Positions 1-7,026 are shown, numbered from the stretch's first letter. The stretch: 8,965 bases of DNA from Gammaproteobacteria bacterium (GCA_028819775.1 JAPPKV010000220.1:1-8965), one strand, 5' to 3'. Program-made: numbers and translations. Notes: generated by a model not told the origin, from the sequence alone.

Positions 1-1261
1 TGTTCTCGCCCACCACCACGGCGTCGTCCACCACGATGCCGAGCACCATGATGAGCGCGAACAGCGACACCATGTTGATGTTGACGGCGAGGAAGTCGAA
101 CAGGAGGAACGCGCCAAGGAAGGAAATGGGGACACCCATGGCGACCCACATGGCGAGACGCAGGTCGAGCATGACGACGAGGAACAGGAACACCAGCGCG
201 AACCCCAGCACCCCGTTGCGCACCAGCAGGTTCAGGCGGGCGGCGAGGATGGCCGTCTGGTCCTCCCAGATCGCGACGTCGATGCCTGGCGGCGGCCGGT
301 AGGTCGAGAGCAGGTCCTTGATCGCGTCCGCGATCACCAATACGTCTTCGGCCTCGGACTTCTGGACCCGGACGAAGACGCTCTGCCGGCCGTTGTACTC
401 GTTCAAGAGATCCACGTCGGCGAAGCCGTCGCGTACTCTGGCGACGTCGCCTAGGCGCAGGATGGTCCCGTCGGGACGCGCCCGCAGGACGATGTCCTCG
501 AACTCCTCGCCGCGCTCGCGTTTGAGGTTGGTGCGCAGCAGGACGTCGCCCGCGTCGGTGCGCAGTTCGCCGGACGACAGGTTGAGCGACGAGCGGCGAA
601 TGGCCGCGGCCACGTGATCGATGGTCAGGCCGTAGCGCCTGAGATCCTGCTCCCGCACCTCGATGGCGATCTCGTAGTCCCGGGCACCGGACAGGGACAC
701 CAGCGAAACCGCGGGCAGCGAGAGGAGCGCTTCCTCGAGATCCTCGGCGCCGAGGCGCAGTTCCGCCTCGGACAGTTCGGAGGACACAACCAGCGTCATG
801 ACGTCGCTGACGGTCTCGGCGGCCACGACCTCCGCCTGCTCGGCTTCTTCGGGAGGAAAATCGGCCAGCCGGTCTACCGCCGCTTCCACGTCGTCCCTGA
901 CCTTCTTCGAATCGACGAAGTCCTTCAGCTCGATGGTGACGGTACCGACGTTTTCGGCGGCCTTGGAAGTCACCCTGTCGACCCCGTCGATGCCGGACAC
1001 CGCCTCCTCGACACGACGGGTAATGCCTTCCTCGACTTCGGTGGGAGTCGCGCCCGGATAGGCCACGGTCACCATGACGACCCCCGGCGCGACGCTGGGG
1101 AAGATCTGGGCGGTCAGGCGCATTCCGGCAAGCAGGCCGCCCACCAGCATCAGCGTCATGATGAGGTTGGCCGCCACCGGGTTGTTCGCGAAGTATTGGA
1201 CGAAGCCCCGGTCCGGGACGGCGGGTGGAACCGCCGGTGGCGGCAGCGCGGTCTCGCTCAC
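1..1261 (-). CDS. RND efflux permease, N-terminal part (runs off left edge)
   Basis: The inner-membrane pump of a proton-driven tripartite efflux system, AcrB/MdtC (HAE1-like) type. The 420 visible residues begin with a cytoplasmic tail and a first membrane helix at about 30-48. The porter domain follows, with the family hallmark YPGATPTEVEEGI near 68-80. Membrane helices 2-4 lie at about 350-417. The double aspartate of the proton relay is at 412-413, in LGIVVDDAVVVGEN, equivalent to AcrB D407/D408, so the visible part looks functional. Full-length members are about 1,000-1,050 residues, so roughly 60 percent lies outside the window. The start is a GTG at 1259-1261 that overlaps the adaptor stop codon in a GTGA junction (4 bp), which points to translational coupling. 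The exported substrate cannot be read from the sequence. Family assignment is very secure. Confidence 0.95.
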   Translation of the reverse strand, partial: MSETALPPPAVPPAVPDRGFVQYFANNPVAANLIMTLMLVGGLLAGMRLTAQIFPSVAPGVVMVTVAYPGATPTEVEEGITRRVEEAVSGIDGVDRVTSKAAENVGTVTIELKDFVDSKKVRDDVEAAVDRLADFPPEEAEQAEVVAAETVSDVMTLVVSSELSEAELRLGAEDLEEALLSLPAVSLVSLSGARDYEIAIEVREQDLRRYGLTIDHVAAAIRRSSLNLSSGELRTDAGDVLLRTNLKRERGEEFEDIVLRARPDGTILRLGDVARVRDGFADVDLLNEYNGRQSVFVRVQKSEAEDVLVIADAIKDLLSTYRPPPGIDVAIWEDQTAILAARLNLLVRNGVLGFALVFLFLVVMLDLRLAMWVAMGVPISFLGAFLLFDFLAVNINMVSLFALIMVLGIVVDDAVVVGEN

Positions 1262-2412
1262 GGAGTCGCGGCAGCCGTGCCCGGGTCGGCGATCTGCACG
1301 GCCTGTCCTTCTTGGGCACCCGGTACCGCGCCGAGTACGATGCCGTCCTCCGGGTCGAAGGCCGGCGTGATCCAGCCGTCGGCGGTGCGGCCGAGGGTTG
1401 GGGTCGACACCGCTCGCAATTCGCCGTCCGCGACGATCCAGACGCGGTCATTGGCCTGTTCCGCGGCATCCGGAAGCAGGAACGTATCGGCGAACACCGG
1501 ACCGTCGATCTCGACGTCCACGAAAGTGCCCGGAACCGGCGGTTCGGCGGTCACCTTGAGATACAGCGTGGCGAACCGTGTGCGGCTGTCGAGTTCGGCG
1601 GACACCTTCTCGACGACGGCATCGAAGGTGCGGTACGGATCGCTTACCCGGGCTCGTCGGCCGACGGCGGGGGAGAGACGCTTAAGGTTGTCGGCGGAAA
1701 TCGGTGCGACGACCTCGATGGCGTCGTCGGCGAAGACCTCCCCGAACGACTGGCCCCGGCTCAGCAGTTGGCCGACTTCCGCACTCGTCCGGGTGACCGT
1801 GCCGTCGAAAGGTAGCGAGAACGCCGTCCGTTCTAGATCGAGAGCCGCCACCCGCTCACGGGCCCGGGCCGCCGCCAGCCGTGCCTTGGCCTGGGCGATC
1901 TGGGGCACGCGAGCGACCAGCCCGGGCACTTCCTCGCCCGGATGCAGGAGGTCGTAGTTTGCCCGCGCGGCATCGCTTTTGGCCTGTTCGAGTCGCAGGT
2001 CCGATTCCGCCGTGGCGACATCGGCTTCGGCCGCCTCGACGGCCAGTTGGAAGTCCCGGGGATCGATGACCAGCAGTTGCTCCCCGGCGGCAAACGTACC
2101 GCCGACGCGCAAGGACGGCGAGATGGATATGACGCGGCCAGTCACCTGGGGTGTTAGCGCGATCCGATTGCGCACGTCGACGGAACCGGTCGCGGCGACT
2201 GTGAGAACGTTGGCGCCGGCGACGGGATGGAAGACGTTGACCAGCGGTTTGGGATCCTCACCGGCGCCGATCTGCAAGGCGGTGTCGTTGTTGCCCGGTG
2301 CCCGGGCGTACAGAAGGGCCAAGAGGACCAACGCGATCACCACGACCACCTGCGTGGTCCCTACCCAGCGTCGTTTGGGCTTTCCCGACGCGGGCTCGCC
2401 TAAGTCCGACAT
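1258..2412 (-). CDS. RND efflux periplasmic adaptor (HlyD/AcrA-type membrane fusion protein)
   Basis: A 384-residue adaptor that should bridge the downstream RND permease to an outer-membrane channel. A basic cytoplasmic stretch (KPKRR, 11-15) precedes one membrane anchor at about 20-36. There is no lipobox cysteine, so it is anchored by a helix rather than a lipid. The first half of the barrel/lipoyl region lies at about 78-120, including TPQVTGRVISI and DPRDFQLAV. An alpha-hairpin rich in Ala, Glu and Arg covers about 121-195. The second lipoyl half contains PFDGTVTRTSAEVGQLLSRGQ split around 201-221. Beta-barrel and membrane-proximal domains follow. The ATG is preceded by GGAG at 2424-2427. 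It lies 23 bp after the acyl-CoA dehydrogenase stop and overlaps the permease start by 4 bp. No outer-membrane channel gene is visible; it may lie left of the window or elsewhere. Confidence 0.93.
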   Translation of the reverse strand: MSDLGEPASGKPKRRWVGTTQVVVVIALVLLALLYARAPGNNDTALQIGAGEDPKPLVNVFHPVAGANVLTVAATGSVDVRNRIALTPQVTGRVISISPSLRVGGTFAAGEQLLVIDPRDFQLAVEAAEADVATAESDLRLEQAKSDAARANYDLLHPGEEVPGLVARVPQIAQAKARLAAARARERVAALDLERTAFSLPFDGTVTRTSAEVGQLLSRGQSFGEVFADDAIEVVAPISADNLKRLSPAVGRRARVSDPYRTFDAVVEKVSAELDSRTRFATLYLKVTAEPPVPGTFVDVEIDGPVFADTFLLPDAAEQANDRVWIVADGELRAVSTPTLGRTADGWITPAFDPEDGIVLGAVPGAQEGQAVQIADPGTAAATP

Positions 2413-2435
2413 GGGTGCTACTGCTCCAGCAAACG

Positions 2436-3602
2436 TCAGTCAGGCAGGCCCAGCACCCGCTTGGCGATGATGTTGCGCTGGATCTCGGACGTGCCGCCCT
2501 CGATGGAGTTTGCCTTCGAGCGCAGCCAACCCCGGGTCGAACCGCGTTCGGCGCCCGTGAAGCCGTCGCCGGCCCAGCCCAGGCCCTGGGTGCCGAGGAT
2601 CGACATGAGCAAGTCGTTCCGGCGCATGTTCTGTTCCGTGCCGTAGAGCTTGAACATGGAAGACAGGAAGCTAGGGGCTTGTGAACTCGTGGCCTCCTCG
2701 AACGACCGTCGGATGGTCAGTTGGTAGGCGTCGTCGCCAATGCGCTGTTCAGTGACGGCGTCGCGGATGGCCGGATCGGCGATCCGTCCGTCCACCTCGC
2801 CCACGTACTCCTTGGCCCACTCGTCGATGGTCTTGGCCCTCTGCCGCGTTCCGCCGCGCCCGCCGATGGAACTGCGCTCGTATTGCAGCAGTCGCTTGCC
2901 CACGGTCCAACCGTTGCCCGGCTGACCGATCAGGTTTCGCTTCGGAACCCGCACGTCGTCGAAGAAGGTCTGGCAGAACTCGGAGGCGCCGCTGATGAGT
3001 TCGATGGGAGTGACGGTGACGCCCGGCGTCTCCATGTCGAGCACCAGGAACGAGATGCCCTCGTGCTTGGATGCTTCGAAGTCGGTGCGCACCAGGCAGA
3101 AGATCCAGTCTGCGCCCACCGCACCGGAGGTCCAGATCTTCGAGCCGTTGACGATGTAGTCGTCGCCGTCCTCGTCGGCGCGCATCATGAGGCCCGCGAG
3201 ATCCGAACCGGCACCGGGTTCGCTGTAGCCCTGGCACCAGCGGATCTCGCCCCGGGCGATGGGGGGCAGGTGTTCCCGGCATTGCGCGTCGTTGCCGAAT
3301 TCGATGATGGCGGGGCCGATCATCGTGAGCCCGTGGCCGGCCAAGGCAGCCGGCGCGTTGATGCGCCGCATCTCCTCGTCGAGAATCATGTGCTCGGCGT
3401 TTGTGAGGCCGCCGCCGCCGTACTCCTTTGGCCAGGTCGGCGCGGTCCAGCCGCGCTCGGCCATCCGGTCCAGCCACAGCTTGGTGTCCGGATTGGCGTA
3501 GGTGGCCTTGCGGCCGCCCGCGGTATAGCCGCCGAGGCCGCGACGCAGGCTTTCCGGACAGTTCTCTGCGAGCCATTCCCTTGCTTCGAGACGAAAATCC
3601 AT
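2436..3602 (-). CDS. Acyl-CoA dehydrogenase family protein (FadE-like)
   Basis: A 388-residue FAD-dependent flavoenzyme that should desaturate an acyl-CoA thioester at the alpha-beta bond and pass electrons to ETF. The N-terminal helical domain occupies about 1-120. The middle beta-domain carries the family signature QGYSEPGAGSDLAGL (124-138) and KIWTSGA (155-161). The C-terminal domain ends with EGGTSEIQRNIIAKRVLGLPD at 368-388. The usual catalytic Glu of MCAD-type enzymes aligns with Gly here (GGTSEIQ). E242 in LLQYERSSIGG matches the alternative base position used by isovaleryl- and long-chain-type enzymes, so I infer E242 is catalytic. The ATG is fixed by AAGGAG at 3609-3614, six bases upstream. 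A longer open frame reaching 3959 only overlaps the phosphoesterase gene. Length is normal. The substrate cannot be predicted; a short, branched, aromatic or steroid side-chain acyl-CoA are all possible. Confidence 0.94.
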   Translation of the reverse strand: MDFRLEAREWLAENCPESLRRGLGGYTAGGRKATYANPDTKLWLDRMAERGWTAPTWPKEYGGGGLTNAEHMILDEEMRRINAPAALAGHGLTMIGPAIIEFGNDAQCREHLPPIARGEIRWCQGYSEPGAGSDLAGLMMRADEDGDDYIVNGSKIWTSGAVGADWIFCLVRTDFEASKHEGISFLVLDMETPGVTVTPIELISGASEFCQTFFDDVRVPKRNLIGQPGNGWTVGKRLLQYERSSIGGRGGTRQRAKTIDEWAKEYVGEVDGRIADPAIRDAVTEQRIGDDAYQLTIRRSFEEATSSQAPSFLSSMFKLYGTEQNMRRNDLLMSILGTQGLGWAGDGFTGAERGSTRGWLRSKANSIEGGTSEIQRNIIAKRVLGLPD

Positions 3603-3608
3603 AGAGCG

Positions 3609-3614
3609 CTCCTT
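3609..3614 (-). promoter_or_regulatory. Shine-Dalgarno of the acyl-CoA dehydrogenase
   Basis: On the minus strand this reads AAGGAG, six bases before the ATG at 3600-3602. It lies in the 13-bp gap after the phosphoesterase stop (3616-3618). It decides the start codon against the much longer upstream open frame. Confidence 0.75.
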
Positions 3615-3615
3615 G

Positions 3616-4395
3616 TCAGAACGGGAACCCGCCGTTGGACCGCTCCATCGTCCGCTCCCAGCTTGAGACTTTACGGCTCTCGACGCTGACGCCGTTGGCG
3701 GGGCAAAGGTTGACCACGGCAACGTGACCGCCGTTGGCCCCGGCGAAGTGCGCGACCGGCGAGCCCGAATAGAACGCCGCCGTCTCGCCTTCGCTGTGGT
3801 CTGCCCAGACGTGGATGTGCCCGAGCGCGAGGTAGTCGAAGCCGGACGTGCGGATCTCTTCCCGGGTGATCGGCGACGAGCCCTGACTGACCCGGCGCTC
3901 GACCACCTGGCCGTGGGCCATGCCGATGTTCCAGTGCTGGTCGTGGCGTGCCGGGGCACCGGACAAGGGGTAGTTCTCGGGGGCGTGTTCGGCCATGGCC
4001 TTGCCCCATACCCGGGCGCCGATGTCGTCGAGGGTGACGCAGTCGCCGGCGTGGGACATCAGGCCATGCACGTGATCTCCCGCCGCATCGAAGTCGAACC
4101 GGTTCCAGACCGAGCCCTCGTCGTGGACGTCGTGATTGCCGGGCAGCATGACCACCGGGCAGCACAGTCGGGCGAACTGGGCGTATACGAAGTCTATGTT
4201 GGAGTCGTCGACCCGGTTGTTGTCGAACAGGTCGCCGGCGATCAACAGAAGATCGGCGTCAACGTCGCCGGTGGTGTCGACGACGCCGGCGAAAGCCCGT
4301 TCGGCACGGCTGCGGAATCCGTTGGTGGCCTGGTCTGTGTCGCGGCTGTCCAGGTGTACGTCGGAGGTATGCACGATGGTCAGGGATCGTTGCAT
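3616..4395 (-). CDS. Calcineurin-like metallophosphoesterase, SbcD-like core
   Basis: A 259-residue enzyme with the complete metal-binding set of the calcineurin-like superfamily: D12-x-H14 in HTSDVHLDS, GD at 54-55 in LIAGDLFDN, GNHD at 86-89, H161 in MAHGQ, and GHIH at 192-195. These residues normally hold two metal ions that hydrolyse phosphodiester or phosphomonoester bonds. The HTSDVHLDS start and GHIH spacing resemble SbcD/Mre11-type nucleases. SbcD is about 400 residues with a C-terminal capping domain that is absent here, and no SbcC-like ATPase gene is adjacent. It has no signal peptide, so it should act in the cytoplasm. It starts 6 bp after the upstream enzyme's stop and ends 13 bp before the acyl-CoA dehydrogenase. 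The physiological substrate is unknown: nuclease, cyclic-nucleotide or nucleotide/CoA-type phosphodiesterase activity are all open. The fold assignment is secure. Confidence 0.9.
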   Translation of the reverse strand: MQRSLTIVHTSDVHLDSRDTDQATNGFRSRAERAFAGVVDTTGDVDADLLLIAGDLFDNNRVDDSNIDFVYAQFARLCCPVVMLPGNHDVHDEGSVWNRFDFDAAGDHVHGLMSHAGDCVTLDDIGARVWGKAMAEHAPENYPLSGAPARHDQHWNIGMAHGQVVERRVSQGSSPITREEIRTSGFDYLALGHIHVWADHSEGETAAFYSGSPVAHFAGANGGHVAVVNLCPANGVSVESRKVSSWERTMERSNGGFPF

Positions 4396-4401
4396 GCGAA
4401 C

Positions 4402-5541
4402 CTACTCGCCGACGGCATCCGCGAGCCGCTCGGCGGCATCGGCGAAATCCTGCATGAAGTTGTAGACCACCGTGCGCGCGGAGACCGTCTCGTTCATCAG
4501 GCCAACGCCTTGCCCGACGTAGTAGTTGACCAGTTGCCGTGCACCGGGGTGGTCGGACTGGGCGAGCTTGTTGATCTTCCGGAACGCAGCGCCCGCGAGC
4601 ACGCCTTGCAGGGGCATGGGCAGCGGATCCGGCGCTTCCTCCGCGGTCCAGGCGTCGGTCCAGGCCGACTTGAGCTGACGGGTGTACTTGCCCGTCCGGC
4701 TGCGCGAACGCACGGTCTGGCGCGAGTTGGCGGCAAGCATCTTGTCCTTCACGACGGGCAGGGTCTCGGCTTCGGCGGTGGTCAGCCAGACCGAGCCGGT
4801 CCACACCCCCGCCGCGCCCATGGCCATGCAGGCCGCCATCTGCCGTCCCGTGACGATGCCGCCGGCCGCCACGACGTGGCTGCGATTGCCGTAGGTGCTA
4901 AGCGCGTCGAGCACCTCCGGCAGCAGCACCATGGTCGACACTTCGCCGCAATGGCCGCCCGCCTCGGTGCCTGCGACGACGATGACGTCGACCCCGGCTT
5001 CGGCGTGCTTGATGGCGTGCTCCTTGGCACCGGCCAGGGCGCCCACCTTGATGCCTTTGGCGCGTGCCCGGTCGAACATGAAGCCCGGCGGCACGCCGAG
5101 AGCATTGACGACGAGTCTCACGGGGTGGGCGAACGCGGCATCGAGGATCTTCCCGGCCCCGACCTCGCGCATGTTGTCGCCGACGCCGTCATGCACGGTG
5201 TCGGCCCACAGGTCGCCGGTGTCAATGTCGTGCCGGGCCAGCAGTTCGGCGATGTAGCGCTTGTGCTCTTCGGGAATGCGGTCTTCGAGTTCCCGGGCGG
5301 TCAGCGCGTGTTCCTTGCTGTCCATGCTGGTCGGAACGAGCAGATCGACGCCGTAGGACTTGCCGCCCACCTGCTCGTCGATCCAGTTCAGTTCGATGTC
5401 GAGGGTGGCGGGGGAGTGGCCAGCCGCGCCGAGCACGCCGAAGCCGCCGGCGTTGGTCACGGCCGCGATGACATCGCGGCAGTGGCTGAACGCGAACAGC
5501 GGGAACTCGATGCCGAGTTCGTCGCAGAGTCTGGAGTTCAT
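4402..5541 (-). CDS. Nitronate monooxygenase / 2-nitropropane dioxygenase family flavoprotein
   Basis: A 379-residue FMN-binding TIM-barrel protein related to nitronate monooxygenases and FabK-type enoyl reductases. Visible motifs are NAGGFGVLGAAG (30-41), the phosphate/flavin loop VIVVAGTEAGGHCGE (186-200, with H197), and AAGGIVTGRQMAACMAMGAAGVWTG (225-249), which closes the FMN phosphate site. The product could oxidise alkyl nitronates. Many relatives found beside acyl-CoA dehydrogenase genes instead act on CoA thioesters, for example IpdC in actinobacterial steroid-ring degradation, so the exact reaction is uncertain. I chose the ATG at 5539-5541 because AGGGAG lies just upstream (5547-5552) and the protein then begins MNSRLCDELGIEFP, typical of the family. 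A GTG 42 bp further upstream is in frame but has no matching homologous sequence. It is the first gene of the five-gene minus-strand run. Confidence 0.88.
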   Translation of the reverse strand: MNSRLCDELGIEFPLFAFSHCRDVIAAVTNAGGFGVLGAAGHSPATLDIELNWIDEQVGGKSYGVDLLVPTSMDSKEHALTARELEDRIPEEHKRYIAELLARHDIDTGDLWADTVHDGVGDNMREVGAGKILDAAFAHPVRLVVNALGVPPGFMFDRARAKGIKVGALAGAKEHAIKHAEAGVDVIVVAGTEAGGHCGEVSTMVLLPEVLDALSTYGNRSHVVAAGGIVTGRQMAACMAMGAAGVWTGSVWLTTAEAETLPVVKDKMLAANSRQTVRSRSRTGKYTRQLKSAWTDAWTAEEAPDPLPMPLQGVLAGAAFRKINKLAQSDHPGARQLVNYYVGQGVGLMNETVSARTVVYNFMQDFADAAERLADAVGE

Positions 5542-5586
5542 GCCTTCTCCCTGGCCACGCCCGGGGCGTGTCCGCACGAACACGAC

Positions 5587-5592
5587 ATTCTA
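5587..5592 (-). promoter_or_regulatory. Candidate -10 box for the five-gene minus-strand operon
   Basis: On the minus strand this reads TAGAAT, five of six matches to the sigma70 -10 consensus, about 46 bases before the nitronate monooxygenase ATG. No convincing -35 hexamer sits 16-18 bases upstream, so the promoter may need an activator or another sigma factor. This is a weak call from base pattern alone. Confidence 0.25.
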
Positions 5593-5622
5593 CCGCGTGG
5601 TGCGCCGTTTTCGTTGCCCCGC

Positions 5623-5643
5623 GTCCGGCAAAGTCCGCCGGAC
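5623..5643. repeat. Perfect 7-bp inverted repeat in the divergent intergenic region
   Basis: GTCCGGC (5623-5629) and GCCGGAC (5637-5643) form a perfect inverted repeat around the 7-base spacer AAAGTCC. It lies 82 bp upstream of the nitronate monooxygenase start, about 30 bp upstream of the candidate -10 box, in the 226-bp gap between divergent genes. This is where an operator for the minus-strand operon would be expected. Such repeats also arise by chance in GC-rich DNA, and no second copy was seen. Confidence 0.35.
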
Positions 5644-5739
5644 AGGCGGAGACCGTCGCCGATGTTGCCCGGACGAGGCATTTCTCTTTGAAGACATGGC
5701 AGATTTCCTACAGACATGCCCAAAACGTTTGTGCATCGT

Positions 5740-5752
5740 GTAGTTTTGCTAC
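5740..5752. repeat. Short inverted repeat before the coiled-coil gene
   Basis: GTAG (5740-5743) and CTAC (5749-5752) flank TTTTG. The element lies in the AT-richer stretch 5721-5760, just before the coiled-coil gene at 5768, where its promoter must be. I could not identify a good -35/-10 pair. The arms are only 4 bp, so it may be coincidence. Confidence 0.2.
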
Positions 5753-5767
5753 TCGTAGTTGGACGAC

Positions 5768-6277
5768 ATGACCGCCGCCGTGATCGACACGCTTAGGTAT
5801 GCAGATCGGCTCAAGCGGGCCGGCGTGGAACCGGGACAGGCCGAGGGGATGTCCCGCGCCCTGAACGACGAACTCACCGAAGGGCTGGTGACCCGCAAAG
5901 ACCTTGACGACGCCGTCACGGGATTGAAGGGCGACCTCAACGACGCCGTCAAGGAACTGAGGGGCGACATCGACGGCCTCGGCAACAGGATCGAAGTGTT
6001 GGAGACGAAGTTCGACTCGAAGTTCGACGGCGTGGATGCCAAGTTCGACGCCGTGGATGCCAGGTTCGAGGCCATGGATGCCAAGTTCGACGCGCTCCGC
6101 AGTCAGAACAAGCACGTGTTCCTCGTGCTGGCGCTCATCGCCGGGCTTGGCCTCTACAACGCCGCGGCGCCGCATTTGCTTGGTAAGAACGTACACGCCG
6201 ACCGTTCCAGCCTAGCGGCGCCGACCGCGCAGACGACGGCGGACCCAACGAAAGCGGCGAGCACTCCCGGGTCTTGA
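5768..6277 (+). CDS. DUF1640-like coiled-coil protein with one C-terminal membrane helix
   Basis: A 169-residue protein. Its start, VIDTLRYADRLKRAGVEPGQAE (6-26, split around R16), resembles the head of DUF1640/CCDC90-type proteins (relatives of the mitochondrial MCUR1 family). A long alpha-helical coiled coil follows at about 38-112. Its end is made of exact heptads (VDAKFDA, VDARFEA, MDAKFDA at 88-108), encoded by a 21-bp tandem repeat. One membrane helix lies at about 116-133 (KHVFLVLALIAGLGLY), then a short polar, Ala/Thr-rich tail. This is the layout of a membrane-anchored oligomeric stalk. Function is not established for bacterial members. I prefer the ATG at 5768 because the family head starts there; an in-frame TTG at 5759 would add three residues. 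Neither has a clear Shine-Dalgarno. The Nudix gene follows directly, so co-transcription is likely. Confidence 0.8.
   Translation: MTAAVIDTLRYADRLKRAGVEPGQAEGMSRALNDELTEGLVTRKDLDDAVTGLKGDLNDAVKELRGDIDGLGNRIEVLETKFDSKFDGVDAKFDAVDARFEAMDAKFDALRSQNKHVFLVLALIAGLGLYNAAAPHLLGKNVHADRSSLAAPTAQTTADPTKAASTPGS
6032..6094 (+). repeat. Three tandem 21-bp repeats encoding coiled-coil heptads
   Basis: Three consecutive 21-bp units lie at 6032-6052, 6053-6073 and 6074-6094. Each has the form (G/A)TGGATGCCA(A/G)GTTCGA(C/G)GC(C/G). They translate in frame to VDAKFDA, VDARFEA and MDAKFDA. The core AAGTTCGAC also occurs just upstream at 6008-6016 and 6020-6028. Because the unit equals seven codons, copy-number changes would lengthen or shorten the stalk by two helical turns without a frameshift. 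Confidence 0.85.
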
Positions 6278-6279
6278 TC

Positions 6280-7026
6280 GTGAGCAAACGCCAAGACGTT
6301 CCAACCAAGCACGCCAACGACATCTACGGCGACCTCGACAATCCCGCTAGGGAGACCCGTCCCGCGACACCGGCGGCCACCGTCGTCCTGCTGCGCGATA
6401 CGGACGACGGTCCCGAGGTGCTGATGCTGCGCAAGAACTCGAAGATCGCCTTCGGGGGCATGTGGGTCTTCCCCGGTGGCCGCATCGATCCGGCGGACTA
6501 CCCCGCGGACGGCGACAAAGACGTGGCCGCGCGCAATGCCGCCGCGCGGGAAGCCGCAGAGGAGGCAGGCGTCACGCTCGATCCCGCCGCGTTCATCTGG
6601 TTCGCCCACTGGACGCCGCCGCCAAGTACGCCGGTCCGCTTCGCCACCTGGTTCTTCGCCGCCCGCGGCGGCGACGAGGCCATCGACATCGACGGCGGCG
6701 AGATCGAGGACCACCGCTGGATTCGTCCAGCGGACGCACTCGCGAAGCATGCCGAAGGCGATATCGACCTGGTGCCGCCAACCTGGGTGACGCTCCATCA
6801 CCTGTCCCTCTATCGGCCGGTTGGCGCGCTGCTCGAGGAGTTGGACTCCCGCGACCCCCGTTTCTACGAGACCCGGGCAGTGAAGCGCGCGGATGGCGTG
6901 CGCGTCGCGTTGTGGGCGGGTGACGCCGGCTACGAGGACTGGGACGCCGACCGGCAGGGCCCCCGGCACCGGTTGGTGATGCCGGAACACGGTTTCACCT
7001 TCGAGAACGACGTCGTCGACTACTGA
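6280..7026 (+). CDS. Nudix hydrolase, NUDT19-like with expanded Nudix box
   Basis: A 248-residue Nudix-fold pyrophosphohydrolase, expected to cleave a nucleoside-diphosphate-X substrate using metal ions. The strand/loop MWVFPGGRIDPADYP lies at about 61-75 and the metal-binding helix REAAEEAGV at 90-98. The canonical box G-x5-E-x7-REUxEExGU is stretched: 23 rather than 14 positions separate the conserved Gly (67) and Arg (90). The first Glu of the classical box is not evident, while the catalytic EE pair (94-95) is kept. Such insertions are known in the NUDT19/RP2p branch, some of which hydrolyse CoA and acyl-CoA. A CoA-linked role is plausible beside the acyl-CoA dehydrogenase operon but is inference. 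I chose GTG at 6280, two bases after the upstream stop; an in-frame TTG at 6274 overlapping that stop is the alternative. No strong Shine-Dalgarno is seen. Confidence 0.87.
   Translation: MSKRQDVPTKHANDIYGDLDNPARETRPATPAATVVLLRDTDDGPEVLMLRKNSKIAFGGMWVFPGGRIDPADYPADGDKDVAARNAAAREAAEEAGVTLDPAAFIWFAHWTPPPSTPVRFATWFFAARGGDEAIDIDGGEIEDHRWIRPADALAKHAEGDIDLVPPTWVTLHHLSLYRPVGALLEELDSRDPRFYETRAVKRADGVRVALWAGDAGYEDWDADRQGPRHRLVMPEHGFTFENDVVDY

Noticed and set aside
614..1957. A 447-codon open frame on the plus strand opposite the RND genes
   Set aside because: It lies antisense to the clearly coding permease and adaptor, has no recognisable motif, and is composition-driven.
3603..3959. N-terminal extension of the acyl-CoA dehydrogenase frame
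   Set aside because: The extension overlaps the phosphoesterase gene and is Arg/Ser-rich without family similarity. The downstream ATG has AAGGAG at ideal spacing.
3724..5691. A 655-codon open frame on the plus strand opposite the phosphoesterase and nitronate monooxygenase genes
   Set aside because: It is antisense to two genes with complete family motifs. Its translation is Gly/Val/His/Asp-rich without domains, a typical artefact of GC-rich third codon positions.
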